This document shows positions 43,122-51,357 of a DNA stretch of 64,000 nt, piece by piece. This DNA comes from DASWLF01 sp963768765 (GTDB lineage: Bacteria; Desulfobacterota; Desulfobaccia; Desulfobaccales; 0-14-0-80-60-11), in assembly GCA_963768765.1 (NCBI GenBank), contig CAVYJK010000032.1, forward strand, positions 62,001 through 126,000, written 5' to 3'. A program made the translations under genes and the position numbers. The notes beneath the pieces are model-generated. The model ran no database searches, was not told the origin of the DNA, and saw nothing but the letters and a program-made list of their open reading frames with translations. How positions within the stretch are numbered: the stretch's first letter is position 1; each line of letters begins with the position of its first letter.

Positions 43122-45044
43122 TTAGCCCTCCCTCGCCAGGTTCAGGGCGCCGCCCACGGCGAGGAGGCGGCGTTGCCGGGCTGACAGGTCCACCCGCACC
43201 CAAATCTCCTTAGCTCCCGCCTTCAGGGGCAGGCGTTCTGCGCCTTCCAGAAGAAGTTTTTTCACCTCAGGCAGTTCCACCGTCCGCCCCTGGGTAAGCA
43301 GGTCGTAATCCGCCGGGTTTTCAAAAGTCAGCGGCAGGATGCCGAAATTGATCAGGTTGGCCAGGTGAATGCGGGCGAAGCTCTTTACCAGCTTGACCCG
43401 CACCCCCAGGTACCGGGGCGCCAGGGCGGCGTGCTCCCGGGATGAGCCCTGGCCGTAGTTTTCCCCGCCCACCACGGCCCCTTCGCCTTTGCCCCGGACC
43501 CGCTGGGGAAACGTCGGGTCCAGGCGGGTGAAGGCGTGCTGGCTGATGGCCGGCAGGTTGGACCGGAGCGGCAGGATCTGGCTGCCCGCAGGCAAAATGT
43601 CGTCGGTGGTGACGTTGTCCCCCACTTTCAACCACACTTCCCCACGCCAGGTCGCCGGCAGGGGCGAAAGCTGGGGGAAGGGGACGATGTTGGGGCCCCG
43701 GATCACCTCCACCTGCGCGGCCTCCTCCGGTGGGAGCGGCGGGATGATGCCGCCGTTCAGGTGATAATGCCGGGGCGCGGCAAGGCGCGGGTAATCCCCC
43801 AGGCTCCGGGGATCCCGCAGTTCGCCGAAGATGGCCGCGGCCACCGCGGTTTCCGGGCTGGCGAGATAGACCTTATCGTCCTTGGTGCCGCTGCGCCCCG
43901 GGAAGTTCCGGGGAAAAGTGCGCACCGATACCGCGCCGGTGGGCGGGGCCTGGCCCATGCCGATGCAGCCCCAGCAGCCCGGCGGCATCACCCGGGCCCC
44001 GGCTTCCAGGATGGGCAGCAGGCCGCCGGCCAGGATCAGGTTCTCCAGGACCTGGCGGGAGCCGGGATTGACCTCCAGGCTCACCCGGGGGTGCACCCGC
44101 CGGCCGCGCAGGGCCCGGGCCACCACCATGAGGTCCCGGAAGGAGGAGTTGGCACAGGAGCCGATGAGCACCTGCTCCACCGGGGTGCCCTCCACCTCCT
44201 TGACCGGCACCACCAGGTCCGGGGAGCTGGGCCGGGCGATGAGGGGCGTAAGTTTCCCCAGGTCCACCTCCTGGACGTCGGCGTACCTGGGACGGCCCTG
44301 GGCCTGAAGGGGCCGGAAGTCCGCTTCCCGGCCGTGCAAGGCCAGGAACCTGCGGGTCTGCTCATCCGCGGGGAAAATGGAGGTGGTAGCCCCCAGCTCC
44401 GCCCCCAGGTTGGTGATGGCGGCCCGCTCGGGCACGCTGAGATGGCGCAGGGCCGGGCCGAAAAACTCCAGGATCTTGCCCCGACCGCCTTTCACGGTCA
44501 GGCGGCCCAAAAGCTCCAGGATGACGTCCCTGGCCGAAACCCAGGCCGGGAAGCGGCCCGTCAGGCGCACCCCCAGGATTTCCGGCATGACGAGATAAAA
44601 GGGCTGGCCGGCCAGGGCCAGGGCCACGTCCAGACCCCCAGCCCCGAAGGCCAGCATGCCGGCGCCGCCCGCGGTGGGAGTATGGCTGTCGGAGCCCAAC
44701 AGGGTCTTGCCCGGCACGCTGAAACTCTCCAGATGCACCTGGTGGGAGATGCCGTTTCCGGGCGGAGAAAAATAGAGGCCGTAGCGGGCCGCGATGGTGC
44801 GCAAAAACCGGTGGTCGTCGGCGTTGCGAAAGTCCGTCTGGGGCAGATTGTGGTCCACATAACTCACCGCCACCTCGGGCCGGACCCGGTTCACCCCCAT
44901 GGCCTCAAACTCCAGATAAGCCAGGGTGCCGGTGGCATCTTGAGTCAAGGTGTGATCAATCTTCAGACCAACTTCGGCCCCGGCCTCCAACTCCCCGGAA
45001 ACCAGATGGGCCGCCATCACCTGCTCGACTATGGTTTTGGACAT
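43122..45044 (-). CDS. Aconitate hydratase (short, 640-aa type)
   Basis: 640 aa. Interconverts citrate and isocitrate via a 4Fe-4S cluster. Motifs: IDHTLTQDATGTLAYLEFEA, LLGSDSHTPTAGGAGMLAFG, LIGSCANSSFRDLMV (cluster Cys), MPPGCWGCIGMGQAPPTG (two cluster Cys), and swivel-domain GGENYGQGSSREHAAL, FARIHLANLINFGILPL. The short length and domain order fit the mitochondrial/IPM-isomerase-related type found in Desulfobacterota rather than 890-aa AcnA. Its 5' end is overlapped by the run-on tail of the GDPD gene. Confidence 0.92.
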   Translation of the reverse strand: MSKTIVEQVMAAHLVSGELEAGAEVGLKIDHTLTQDATGTLAYLEFEAMGVNRVRPEVAVSYVDHNLPQTDFRNADDHRFLRTIAARYGLYFSPPGNGISHQVHLESFSVPGKTLLGSDSHTPTAGGAGMLAFGAGGLDVALALAGQPFYLVMPEILGVRLTGRFPAWVSARDVILELLGRLTVKGGRGKILEFFGPALRHLSVPERAAITNLGAELGATTSIFPADEQTRRFLALHGREADFRPLQAQGRPRYADVQEVDLGKLTPLIARPSSPDLVVPVKEVEGTPVEQVLIGSCANSSFRDLMVVARALRGRRVHPRVSLEVNPGSRQVLENLILAGGLLPILEAGARVMPPGCWGCIGMGQAPPTGAVSVRTFPRNFPGRSGTKDDKVYLASPETAVAAAIFGELRDPRSLGDYPRLAAPRHYHLNGGIIPPLPPEEAAQVEVIRGPNIVPFPQLSPLPATWRGEVWLKVGDNVTTDDILPAGSQILPLRSNLPAISQHAFTRLDPTFPQRVRGKGEGAVVGGENYGQGSSREHAALAPRYLGVRVKLVKSFARIHLANLINFGILPLTFENPADYDLLTQGRTVELPEVKKLLLEGAERLPLKAGAKEIWVRVDLSARQRRLLAVGGALNLAREG

Positions 45045-45942
45045 ATCTATGTTCCCTTCGGGAATGATTATTGGGGGAGGGAGCTAAGGGCCCACGGCCA
45101 CTTACAATCCCTCCCCCAAGCCCCCACCCCCAATCCCTTAAGGGGTGATTTATGAGGCCGGGGAAGTCGGGCCCCTGGCCCGCCTCCCCCGGCCAACTTA
45201 CGCGGGTTGGGAGGGGGGTTTGGGGGAGGGCAGGGACTCTTAGTCCCTGGCCCTCCCCCAAATTCCTCATATATTCTATCAGAACATCGGGGCGGTTGCT
45301 GCCGATGACGTCCGGGTTCATGGTCAGGTACGGTTTCACGGTGTCGACACGGTCGATGTTCCAGATACAGACCAGGAGGCCGTGTTCATGGGCCGCGGCC
45401 ACCAGGTCGGCGGTGACGTAGGCGTATTGCAGCACCAGGGCGTCGGCCCGGGCGGCCCGGGCCAGGCCCACAGGGTCCGCGGGGCAGCCCACCAGGAGGG
45501 CGCCGGTCCGGAGCCGGGGCTCGGCTTCCTTCATGGCCTTGATGGCCGGGTGCCAGAAGGAGATGACGCCGGCGTCCCGGAAGGCCCGGCGCTCCCGAAA
45601 AAAGCCCAGGAGGGCGGCCGCGGCCTCCGGTTCCTTCATCTCCACCAACAGGCGGGCCCGGCCCCGGACCAGGTTAAGGGCCTCCTCCAGGGAGGGAATC
45701 GCCTCACCCTTCCCGGCATCCAGCTTCTTGAGCTCCGTTAGGGTGAAGTCCCTGACCCGGCCCCGGCCGTTGGTGGTGCGCTCTAACGTGGCGTCGTGGA
45801 TCACCGCCAGGCGGCCGTCTTTGGTGAGATGCACGTCAAGTTCCACCGCGGCCACCCCCATCTCCAGAGCCCGCCTGAAGGAGCGCAGGGTGTTTTCCGG
45901 TTCATAAGCCGGAGCGCCCCGGTGGCCCATGATCTTAACCAT
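44956..45942 (-). CDS. Glycerophosphodiester phosphodiesterase with repeat-derived C-terminal tail
   Basis: 328 aa as it stands. Residues 1-230 are a full GDPD domain: MGHRGAPAYEPENTLRSF, ELDVHLTKDGRLAVIHDATL with metal ligands E/D/H, LLVEMKEPEAAAALLGFF, LLVCIWNIDRVDTV and DVIGSNRPDVLIEYMRNLGE. Residues 231-328 are translation of the dispersed repeat element (VPALPQTPLPTRV, RDWGWGLGGGIVSGRG) and then of the aconitase 5' end in another frame. The native protein presumably ended near residue 232; the repeat removed the stop. Hydrolyses glycerophosphodiesters to glycerol-3-P. Confidence 0.85.
   Translation of the reverse strand: MVKIMGHRGAPAYEPENTLRSFRRALEMGVAAVELDVHLTKDGRLAVIHDATLERTTNGRGRVRDFTLTELKKLDAGKGEAIPSLEEALNLVRGRARLLVEMKEPEAAAALLGFFRERRAFRDAGVISFWHPAIKAMKEAEPRLRTGALLVGCPADPVGLARAARADALVLQYAYVTADLVAAAHEHGLLVCIWNIDRVDTVKPYLTMNPDVIGSNRPDVLIEYMRNLGEGQGLRVPALPQTPLPTRVSWPGEAGQGPDFPGLINHPLRDWGWGLGGGIVSGRGPLAPSPNNHSRREHRYVQNHSRAGDGGPSGFRGVGGRGRSWSED
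45065..45275. repeat. Compound repeat element, full copy between acnA and GDPD
   Basis: Same architecture as 22,303-22,487: GGGGGAGGGAGCTAAGGGCC...CCCTCCCCCAAGCCCCCACCCCCAATCCCTTA, an internal GCCGGGGAAGTCGGGCC...GGCCCGCCTCCCCCGGC hairpin (the 35,275 terminator family), then CGGGTTGGGAGGGGGGTTTGGGGGAGGGCAGGGA...TCCCTGGCCCTCCCCCAAATTCCTCAT. It overlaps the 3' coding end of the GDPD gene. Confidence 0.7.
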
Positions 45943-46179
45943 CGAAAACCTTTCTCACTGCCAGCCGCCCAGGGCGGCGGGAAGATACCGATTTGCGGCT
46001 GGAGCCGTTAAATAATCATATTCCTTAACGTCTCTGAAAGCCAGTTGCCGGGTAATAAAAACCTGGCGAATCTCCTTGCCCGGGTCCCGTTAGCCGGGAT
46101 TTGGGGCTTGCCCTTTGCGCCCCCAGGCCATATCGTATATTAGTGAAAGGATGAACGACTGGCAAGGCGGGAGGCGACG

Positions 46180-46587
46180 GTGAGCTGGTACTTCTTTTCC
46201 CTGTTGGCCTTGGGACTGTGGGGGATTTGGGGCTTTTTGAGCAAAGTGGCCACCCAGTTCCTGCCGTCCCCCGCGGTGTATCTCCTTTCCATCTGCGGCC
46301 ACCTGGCGGTCATCGGCTACCTGGGGGTGGCGGGTGGGCTGGCCGTGCCCTGGCATCCCCTGGGGGTGGGGGTGGCCCTGGCGGCCGGGGTTTGCATGGC
46401 CTTCGGCCTGCTCAGCTTCTTCCAGGCCCTGGCCGCCGGTCCCGCCACCGTGGTGGTGCCCCTCACCGCCCTCTACCCGGTGGTGACCGTGGTCTTGAGC
46501 TGGATCGCGCTGCACGAAAACCTGGCCCCCCGCCACCTGGCCGGCATCGCCCTGGCCCTGCTGGCGGTGTGGCTGCTGTCCAAATAG
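46180..46587 (+). CDS. EamA-type half transporter (DMT superfamily)
   Basis: 135 aa, four to five TM helices, one EamA repeat: LLALGLWGIWGFLSKVATQF at the start, AAGPATVVVPLTALYPVVTV and LSWIALHENLAPRHLAGIAL at the end. Full DMT exporters have two repeats; single-repeat members act as dimers. GTG start at 46,180 with SD GGGAGG. Nine bases before ruvX on the same strand. Substrate unknown. Confidence 0.85.
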   Translation: MSWYFFSLLALGLWGIWGFLSKVATQFLPSPAVYLLSICGHLAVIGYLGVAGGLAVPWHPLGVGVALAAGVCMAFGLLSFFQALAAGPATVVVPLTALYPVVTVVLSWIALHENLAPRHLAGIALALLAVWLLSK

Positions 46588-46596
46588 GAGCCGACC

Positions 46597-47053
46597 GTGA
46601 CGGAATCTTCCCAGCCCCCCGGCCCCCGGGAGGTGCGCATCCTGGCCCTGGACGTGGGCGAGAAGCGCATCGGCCTGGCCGTCAGCGACCCTCTGGGGAT
46701 CACGGCTCAGGGGCTGGAGGTCCTGGTGCGCCGGGACCCGGAGACGGACCTGGCCCGGCTCCTGGAGGTGGCCCGGAAGTGGGGCGTCCAGGAAATCGTC
46801 CTGGGCCTGCCCGCGTCATATGGACGGCCGCCTGGGCCAGGCCGCCCCGAAGATCCTGGAGCTGGCCCGGGAGCTTTCGGCAGCCCTGGGGGTGAAGGTT
46901 ACCACCTGGGACGAGCGCCTCACCACCGTGGAGGCCGAACGGGTGCTGCTACAGGCGGACCTGAGCCGCCGGCGCCGGCGCCAGGTGGTGGATCAACTGG
47001 CCGCAGTCCTGATCCTGCAAGGCTACCTGGACCACCGGGGGCGGCGCCCTTGA
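46597..47053 (+). CDS. ruvX: Putative pre-16S rRNA nuclease / Holliday junction resolvase (YqgF), frameshifted
   Basis: About 150 aa. RNase H-fold start ILALDVGEKRIGLAVSDPLG with LGITAQG, then QEIVLGLP. At ~46,812 an extra G (CCCGCGTCAT for CCCCGTCAT or similar) shifts the frame; the other frame continues HMDGRLGQAAPKILELAREL (family GLPxxMDGxxG), TTWDERLTTVEAERVL and RRRQVVDQLAAVLILQGYLD with the final catalytic Asp. YqgF is almost universal and often essential, so the break is probably an error. Start GTG 46,597. Confidence 0.8.
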
Positions 47054-47334
47054 GTCCAGGGTGGCAATTGCCGTTGCCGACTCCTTCCTGAAAAGAAACG
47101 GCTTTCCCGGCACCTCCCTTCAGTCGTTCCCTCCCTGCCAAATTCTCGGCATTGCCCTAAAAAAACCCGGAAGTGGGGGATATCTTCCGGTCCTGCCCCC
47201 ATATCTTTTGAAAAATGGGCCCAAAACCCACTGAGGTGGGTTCCACGGTCCCAGGCTTTTCCTACCCCTTGCAAGTCCGCATCTGGTTTCGGTTTTCCCG
47301 GCGCAAATATTTTTTTTCCAGGAGCGTTTTTTTC
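47054..47334. other. Intergenic region between ruvX and the mraZ promoter
   Basis: No gene and no copy of the main repeat families. Several runs of A/T near 47,158-47,170 and 47,308-47,335 (TATTTTTTTTCCAGGAGCGTTTTTTTC) could allow termination of ruvX transcripts, but no clean stem was found. Confidence 0.4.
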
Positions 47335-47364
47335 TTGACATCTCCCTAAAAAGGGGCGTATTTT
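47335..47364 (+). promoter_or_regulatory. Sigma-70 promoter of the division cluster
   Basis: -35 TTGACA (47,335-47,340), 18-base spacer, -10 TATTTT (47,359-47,364). It lies directly before the MraZ operator repeats, the same order as in E. coli Pmra. Confidence 0.7.
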
Positions 47365-47371
47365 ACCTCGC

Positions 47372-47408
47372 AGTGGTAAAAAGTGGGAGTTAGTGGGGAT
47401 TAATGGGG
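47372..47408 (+). promoter_or_regulatory. MraZ operator: four GTGG(G/T) repeats at 10-base spacing
   Basis: GTGGT at 47,373, GTGGG at 47,383, GTGGG at 47,393 and ATGGG at 47,403: four boxes exactly one helical turn apart, just in front of the mraZ start. MraZ is known to bind such GTGGG/TGGGN direct repeats and autoregulate the dcw operon. The last box also provides the SD GGGGGGAGG. Confidence 0.85.
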
Positions 47409-47413
47409 GGAGG

Positions 47414-47848
47414 ATGTTCACCGGTAGCTACTTCCATTTCATGGATAACAAAGGCAGGGTCAGCATCCCGTCCCGCTACCGGGAAATCTTACAGGAACGC
47501 AAAGATCGCCAGCTCATCCTCACCAATTTCGGGGGCTACATCCTGGCCTTTCCCCAGTCGGAATGGGCGAAAATCGAGGCCAAGTTTGCGGAGCAGCCCC
47601 TCTTCCGCAAAGAAATCAGAGCCTTCCAGCGGTTTCTGATCTCCGGGGTGGAGGAGTGCCCCCTGGACCGTCAGGGCCGCATCCTCGTTCCCCCCAATCT
47701 CCGGGACTATGCCAAACTCAATCGGGAAGTCTGCCTGGTGGGCGCCATCCGCTGCTTTGAGGTCTGGGACCGCCAGAGCTACGAAACCCACCGGAAACAG
47801 TTGGAAGAATCCATTACTGAAGAGGTCTTACACGAATTGTTAATTTAA
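47414..47848 (+). CDS. mraZ: Transcriptional regulator MraZ
   Basis: 144 aa from ATG 47,414 (SD GGGGGGAGG); a GTG at 47,393 is in frame but sits in the operator. Two AbrB-like SpoVT half domains: FHFMDNKGRVSIPSRYREIL and EECPLDRQGRILVPPNLRDY with AKLNREVCLVG. Binds the operator repeats before its own gene and controls the whole division cluster. Confidence 0.95.
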   Translation: MFTGSYFHFMDNKGRVSIPSRYREILQERKDRQLILTNFGGYILAFPQSEWAKIEAKFAEQPLFRKEIRAFQRFLISGVEECPLDRQGRILVPPNLRDYAKLNREVCLVGAIRCFEVWDRQSYETHRKQLEESITEEVLHELLI

Positions 47849-47880
47849 GCGACGACCACAACCCGGTCCATGAACCGGTT

Positions 47881-48750
47881 ATGGTGACGGAGGTGCTGGT
47901 GGGTCTCGATTGCCGGCCTGGCCGCCTGTATGCGGATGGCACCGTGGGTGAGGGGGGGCACGCCGCGGCCATCCTGGACCGCACCGCCCCGGACGGCAAA
48001 CTTTGGGGGTTGGATCAAGATCCTGCGGCCCTCGAGGCGGCCGGCGCCCGGCTGGCCCGCCACACCTCCAGATTTCAACTTTTTCATCGCTCGTACACAC
48101 AATTGGGGGAGCTTCTGGACACGGCGCAGGTACCGGGGGTAGCCGGAATTCTCCTGGACCTGGGCCTCTCTTCTTATCAACTGCAACAATCACACCGGGG
48201 GTTCTCTTTTGCCGGGGACGAGCCGCTGGACATGCGGTTCAACCCCGAATCCGGAAGGCCCACGGCCGCCAGGCTCCTGAACACCGCGTCCCAGGAAAAG
48301 CTGGAGATGATTTTCCGGGACTATGGGGAGGAGCGCCGGGCCCGACGCATCGCCCGGCTAGTGGTGCAGACCCGGCGGCGGAAGCCTTTCGAGACCACCC
48401 GGCAGTTGGTGGACGTTATTGAACAGGCCCAGGGACCCGGGGGGCGCAGGGGGAGACTGCATCCAGCCACCCGGGTCTTCCAGGCCTTGCGCCTCGCGGT
48501 TAACCTGGAACTGGAGCAACTGGCCGAGTTCCTGGAGCAGGCCCCGGCCTGGCTGGAGCCGGGCGGACGCCTGGTGGTTATCTCTTACCATTCCCTGGAA
48601 GACCGTCTGGTAAAGCAGCGGCTGGTCGCCTGGGAACGCGCCGGAGTGATGAATCGCATCACCCGCAAACCTCTTACCCCAACACCGGATGAGGTGAAGA
48701 GAAACCCCCGGTCCCGCAGCGCCAAGTTACGCATCGCCGAAAAAATTTAG
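47881..48750 (+). CDS. rsmH: 16S rRNA m4C1402 methyltransferase
   Basis: 289 aa from ATG 47,881. SAM site YADGTVGEGGHAAAILDRTA (family DxTxGxGGHS), LDLGLSSYQLQQSHRGFSFA, and GRLVVISYHSLEDRLVKQRL are typical. The conserved N-terminal HxPVM motif (VHEPVM) begins four codons before this ATG, and the only in-frame codons upstream are not standard starts (an ATT at 47,836 overlaps the mraZ end). The true start is therefore uncertain: a rare start codon or a small sequence error. Confidence 0.92.
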   Translation: MVTEVLVGLDCRPGRLYADGTVGEGGHAAAILDRTAPDGKLWGLDQDPAALEAAGARLARHTSRFQLFHRSYTQLGELLDTAQVPGVAGILLDLGLSSYQLQQSHRGFSFAGDEPLDMRFNPESGRPTAARLLNTASQEKLEMIFRDYGEERRARRIARLVVQTRRRKPFETTRQLVDVIEQAQGPGGRRGRLHPATRVFQALRLAVNLELEQLAEFLEQAPAWLEPGGRLVVISYHSLEDRLVKQRLVAWERAGVMNRITRKPLTPTPDEVKRNPRSRSAKLRIAEKI

Positions 48751-48776
48751 GTTAGTGAACGGGGAGGTAGTGGGGG

Positions 48777-49127
48777 ATGCCCAGCAACTTGACTCTTCGA
48801 CTGACTGCCGCAGGACATGAATTTGTCTCTAAAAACCGCAAGTTGAGCCACCCCTGGCGCCTGGGGAGAATCGTGGTAGGGGCCGTGGTCCTGGCCACCG
48901 CCGGGGTGCTGTTCACCTCCGTCTTTCTGGCCTGGGCCGATCTGCAGTACATCACTCAGAGCTACCAGATCTCTCAGGCCCAGGAGGCCCAGAAACAATA
49001 CCTGGATCTGAACAACAAGTTGCGCATCGAGCTGGCCAGCCTCTCGGCCATTTCCCGTCTGGAAAAACTGGCAGCGGAATATGGCATGGGGGCCCCCCAG
49101 CCCTCCCAGGTCGTGAAACTGCCGTGA
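48777..49127 (+). CDS. ftsL: Cell division protein FtsL
   Basis: 116 aa. Short cytoplasmic N-terminus, one TM helix (residues ~31-53, IVVGAVVLATAGVLFTSVFLAWA), then a periplasmic coiled coil (YQISQAQEAQKQYLDLNNKL) and the closing LEKLAAEYGMGAPQPSQVV typical of FtsL. Recognised by these features and by position between rsmH and ftsI. The stop overlaps the GTG of ftsI. Confidence 0.88.
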   Translation: MPSNLTLRLTAAGHEFVSKNRKLSHPWRLGRIVVGAVVLATAGVLFTSVFLAWADLQYITQSYQISQAQEAQKQYLDLNNKLRIELASLSAISRLEKLAAEYGMGAPQPSQVVKLP

Positions 49128-51172
49128 GTCCCGGCATCAACAAATGGGTGCGCTTGCGCATCGGCCTGGTGGGCCTGGGCCTGTTTCTCCTGGGCCTGTG
49201 GGTCTGCGGCCGGTTTTTTTACCTGCAAGCCATCCGGGGGCCGCAACTCCGGGAAGAGTCCACCCGGGAGTACCAGAAGTATTGCCCCGTCCTGCCGGTG
49301 CGGGGCACCATCCTGGACTGCCGCGGCACGGAGTTGGCGGTCAGCACCCGGGTCTCCTCCGTGGTGGCCCACCCAGCCCAGATCAAGAATGCCGACCGTC
49401 TGAGCCGGGAGCTGGCTCCCATCCTGGGCTTCAAGCCCCGAGAACTGAAGGAGATGTTCACCCGGGCCCGTCCCTTTGTCTGGGTCAAACGCCACCTCAC
49501 CCCGGAGCGGGAAGCCGCCTTCCTGGCCTGGCAGGCCAAGGTGGAGCAGAAGACCCGGGCCGCCGGGGAGACGGGCCGCCGGGACACAGACCCGATCTAT
49601 CTCATTCCTGAGGCCAAGCGTTATTATCCCCAGCTCTCCCTGGCCGGCCAGGTGCTGGGGTTCTGTAACATCGACTGCCAGGGCCTGGAAGGGCTGGAGT
49701 TCCAGTTCGACCACGAACTTTACGGCAAACCCAAGCAGTACTGGAAGACGATGGACGCCCGGGGCCACATCGTGGACACCGGGGAGAAGGCCTGGGACCC
49801 TGAGGTCATGGGCAACAACCTGGTCCTGACGCTGGACCGCACCCTGCAGTACATTGCGGAGAAGGAACTGGCCCAGGGAGTGGAAAGGTTTCACGCCGCC
49901 GGTGGGATGGCCCTGGTGGTGCGGCCCCAAACCGGTGAGATCCTGGCCATGGCCCAGGTGCCGTCCCTCGACCCCAACCGCCAGGCCCAATACCCGGAAG
50001 AAACCCACCACAACCGCATTCTGACGGACTGCCTGGAGCCCGGCTCCACTTACAAGATCTTCATCGCCGCCTCGGCCCTGGACGCCCACGTGGTGAAGCC
50101 CACGGACAAGTTACATTGCGAAAACGGCGTCTGGGTCCTGGGACCCAAGGAAGTGATTCACGACGTGCATCCTTACGGGACCCTGACGGTGCAGCAGGTG
50201 ATTCAAAAATCCAGCAACATCGGGGCCGCCAAGATTGCCACCAAAACGGGCGGACCCCGCCTGGACCGCTACCTGCGGGATTTCGGCTTTGGCCGCAAAT
50301 CCGGCATCCAGTTTCCGGGAGAAACCGCGGGCATTTTGAAGAACCTCCGCCTGACCCGTTCGCTCATCGACCGGGCCACCCTGGCCTTCGGACAGGGGGT
50401 GTCCGTCACTTCGTTACAGATGACCATGGCCCTGGCCGCCATGGGCAATGGCGGGGTCTTGATGGAGCCTCACCTGGTGAAAGCGGTGGTCAATCCTTAT
50501 GGGAAAATAGTCCGGGAATTCCAACCCCACCCCATCCGCCGGGTGCTTTCTCAGCAAACGGCCCAGCAGATGCTGGCCATCATGGAGACCGTGACTCAGC
50601 CCGGCGGCACCGCCAAGGAGGCGGCCCCCGAAGGTTTCACGGTGGCCGGCAAGACCGGCACCGCCCAGAAGCTGGTGGGCCGGACCTATTCCCACAGCAA
50701 GTTTAACGCCCTGTTCATCGGTCTGATTCCGGCCGACAAACCGGTGCTGGCCATCTCCGTCATCCTGGACGAACCCAAGGGCGCCATCTACGGCGGCGTG
50801 GTGGCGGCCCCCATCTTCCGGGAGATCGCGGCCCAATCGATGCGGGTCCTGGGTTATTACCCCCAAAAGGAATTGGAAAAGGACAAGAACGCCCCGGTGC
50901 TGGCCGGCATACTGCCCACTCCGGCCCTGGCCGCCCCGGCGCCCCAGCCGGTCGCCTTTACGCCGACCAAGCTGGAGATCCCCAAAGAGCCTCTGAAAGT
51001 GATGCCGAACCTGCGGGGCTATACTATTCGGCAAGTAATCAATCTCTTGCATAAGTCCGGGTTGCGCTGCCGGGTGGAAGGCAGCGGCATGGCCGTGAGT
51101 CAGGAGCCGGCGCCGGGAACCGAGCTCAGCCCCGGCACCAGCTGCCGGGTGAAATTCAAGTCCAATTCCTGA
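49124..51172 (+). CDS. ftsI: Peptidoglycan transpeptidase FtsI/PBP3 with C-terminal PASTA domain
   Basis: 682 aa from GTG 49,124. One TM (residues ~10-30), PBP dimerisation domain (RGTILDCRGTELAVSTR), transpeptidase motifs S308-T-Y-K311 in EPGSTYKIFI, SSN in KSSNIGAAK, K510-T-G in VAGKTGTAQKL. Residues ~625-682 are a PASTA domain (MPNLRGYTIRQVINLLHKSG, VSQEPAPGTELSPGT), as in SpoVD/PBP2x-type proteins and in many Desulfobacterota. Cross-links septal peptidoglycan. Confidence 0.93.
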   Translation: MSPGINKWVRLRIGLVGLGLFLLGLWVCGRFFYLQAIRGPQLREESTREYQKYCPVLPVRGTILDCRGTELAVSTRVSSVVAHPAQIKNADRLSRELAPILGFKPRELKEMFTRARPFVWVKRHLTPEREAAFLAWQAKVEQKTRAAGETGRRDTDPIYLIPEAKRYYPQLSLAGQVLGFCNIDCQGLEGLEFQFDHELYGKPKQYWKTMDARGHIVDTGEKAWDPEVMGNNLVLTLDRTLQYIAEKELAQGVERFHAAGGMALVVRPQTGEILAMAQVPSLDPNRQAQYPEETHHNRILTDCLEPGSTYKIFIAASALDAHVVKPTDKLHCENGVWVLGPKEVIHDVHPYGTLTVQQVIQKSSNIGAAKIATKTGGPRLDRYLRDFGFGRKSGIQFPGETAGILKNLRLTRSLIDRATLAFGQGVSVTSLQMTMALAAMGNGGVLMEPHLVKAVVNPYGKIVREFQPHPIRRVLSQQTAQQMLAIMETVTQPGGTAKEAAPEGFTVAGKTGTAQKLVGRTYSHSKFNALFIGLIPADKPVLAISVILDEPKGAIYGGVVAAPIFREIAAQSMRVLGYYPQKELEKDKNAPVLAGILPTPALAAPAPQPVAFTPTKLEIPKEPLKVMPNLRGYTIRQVINLLHKSGLRCRVEGSGMAVSQEPAPGTELSPGTSCRVKFKSNS

Positions 51173-51357
51173 AGCTTACGGAGCCGGGATTCACTCTTGC
51201 CAAGAACTGTAAGTTTTTATAGGATTAAGCTATCAGGCGGTGGGCCATGAGACTGACTTGCCAGCGCATAAAACTCACGTGACCCCGGAAGGGCAGGCCT
51301 TGGCGCCTGCCCTTATTTGCCAGTCAATAACCAGTCCTGGGTAAGAATTGATCGATA
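51173..51357. other. Gap between ftsI and murE
   Basis: No gene. A hairpin AAGGGCAGGC / GCCTGCCCTT at 51,290-51,315 has only a weak T-tract, so partial termination or mRNA processing is possible. Confidence 0.4.

Noticed and set aside
43536..45155. 539-codon plus-strand frame opposite aconitase
   Set aside because: Antisense shadow of a strongly conserved minus-strand gene; no motifs.
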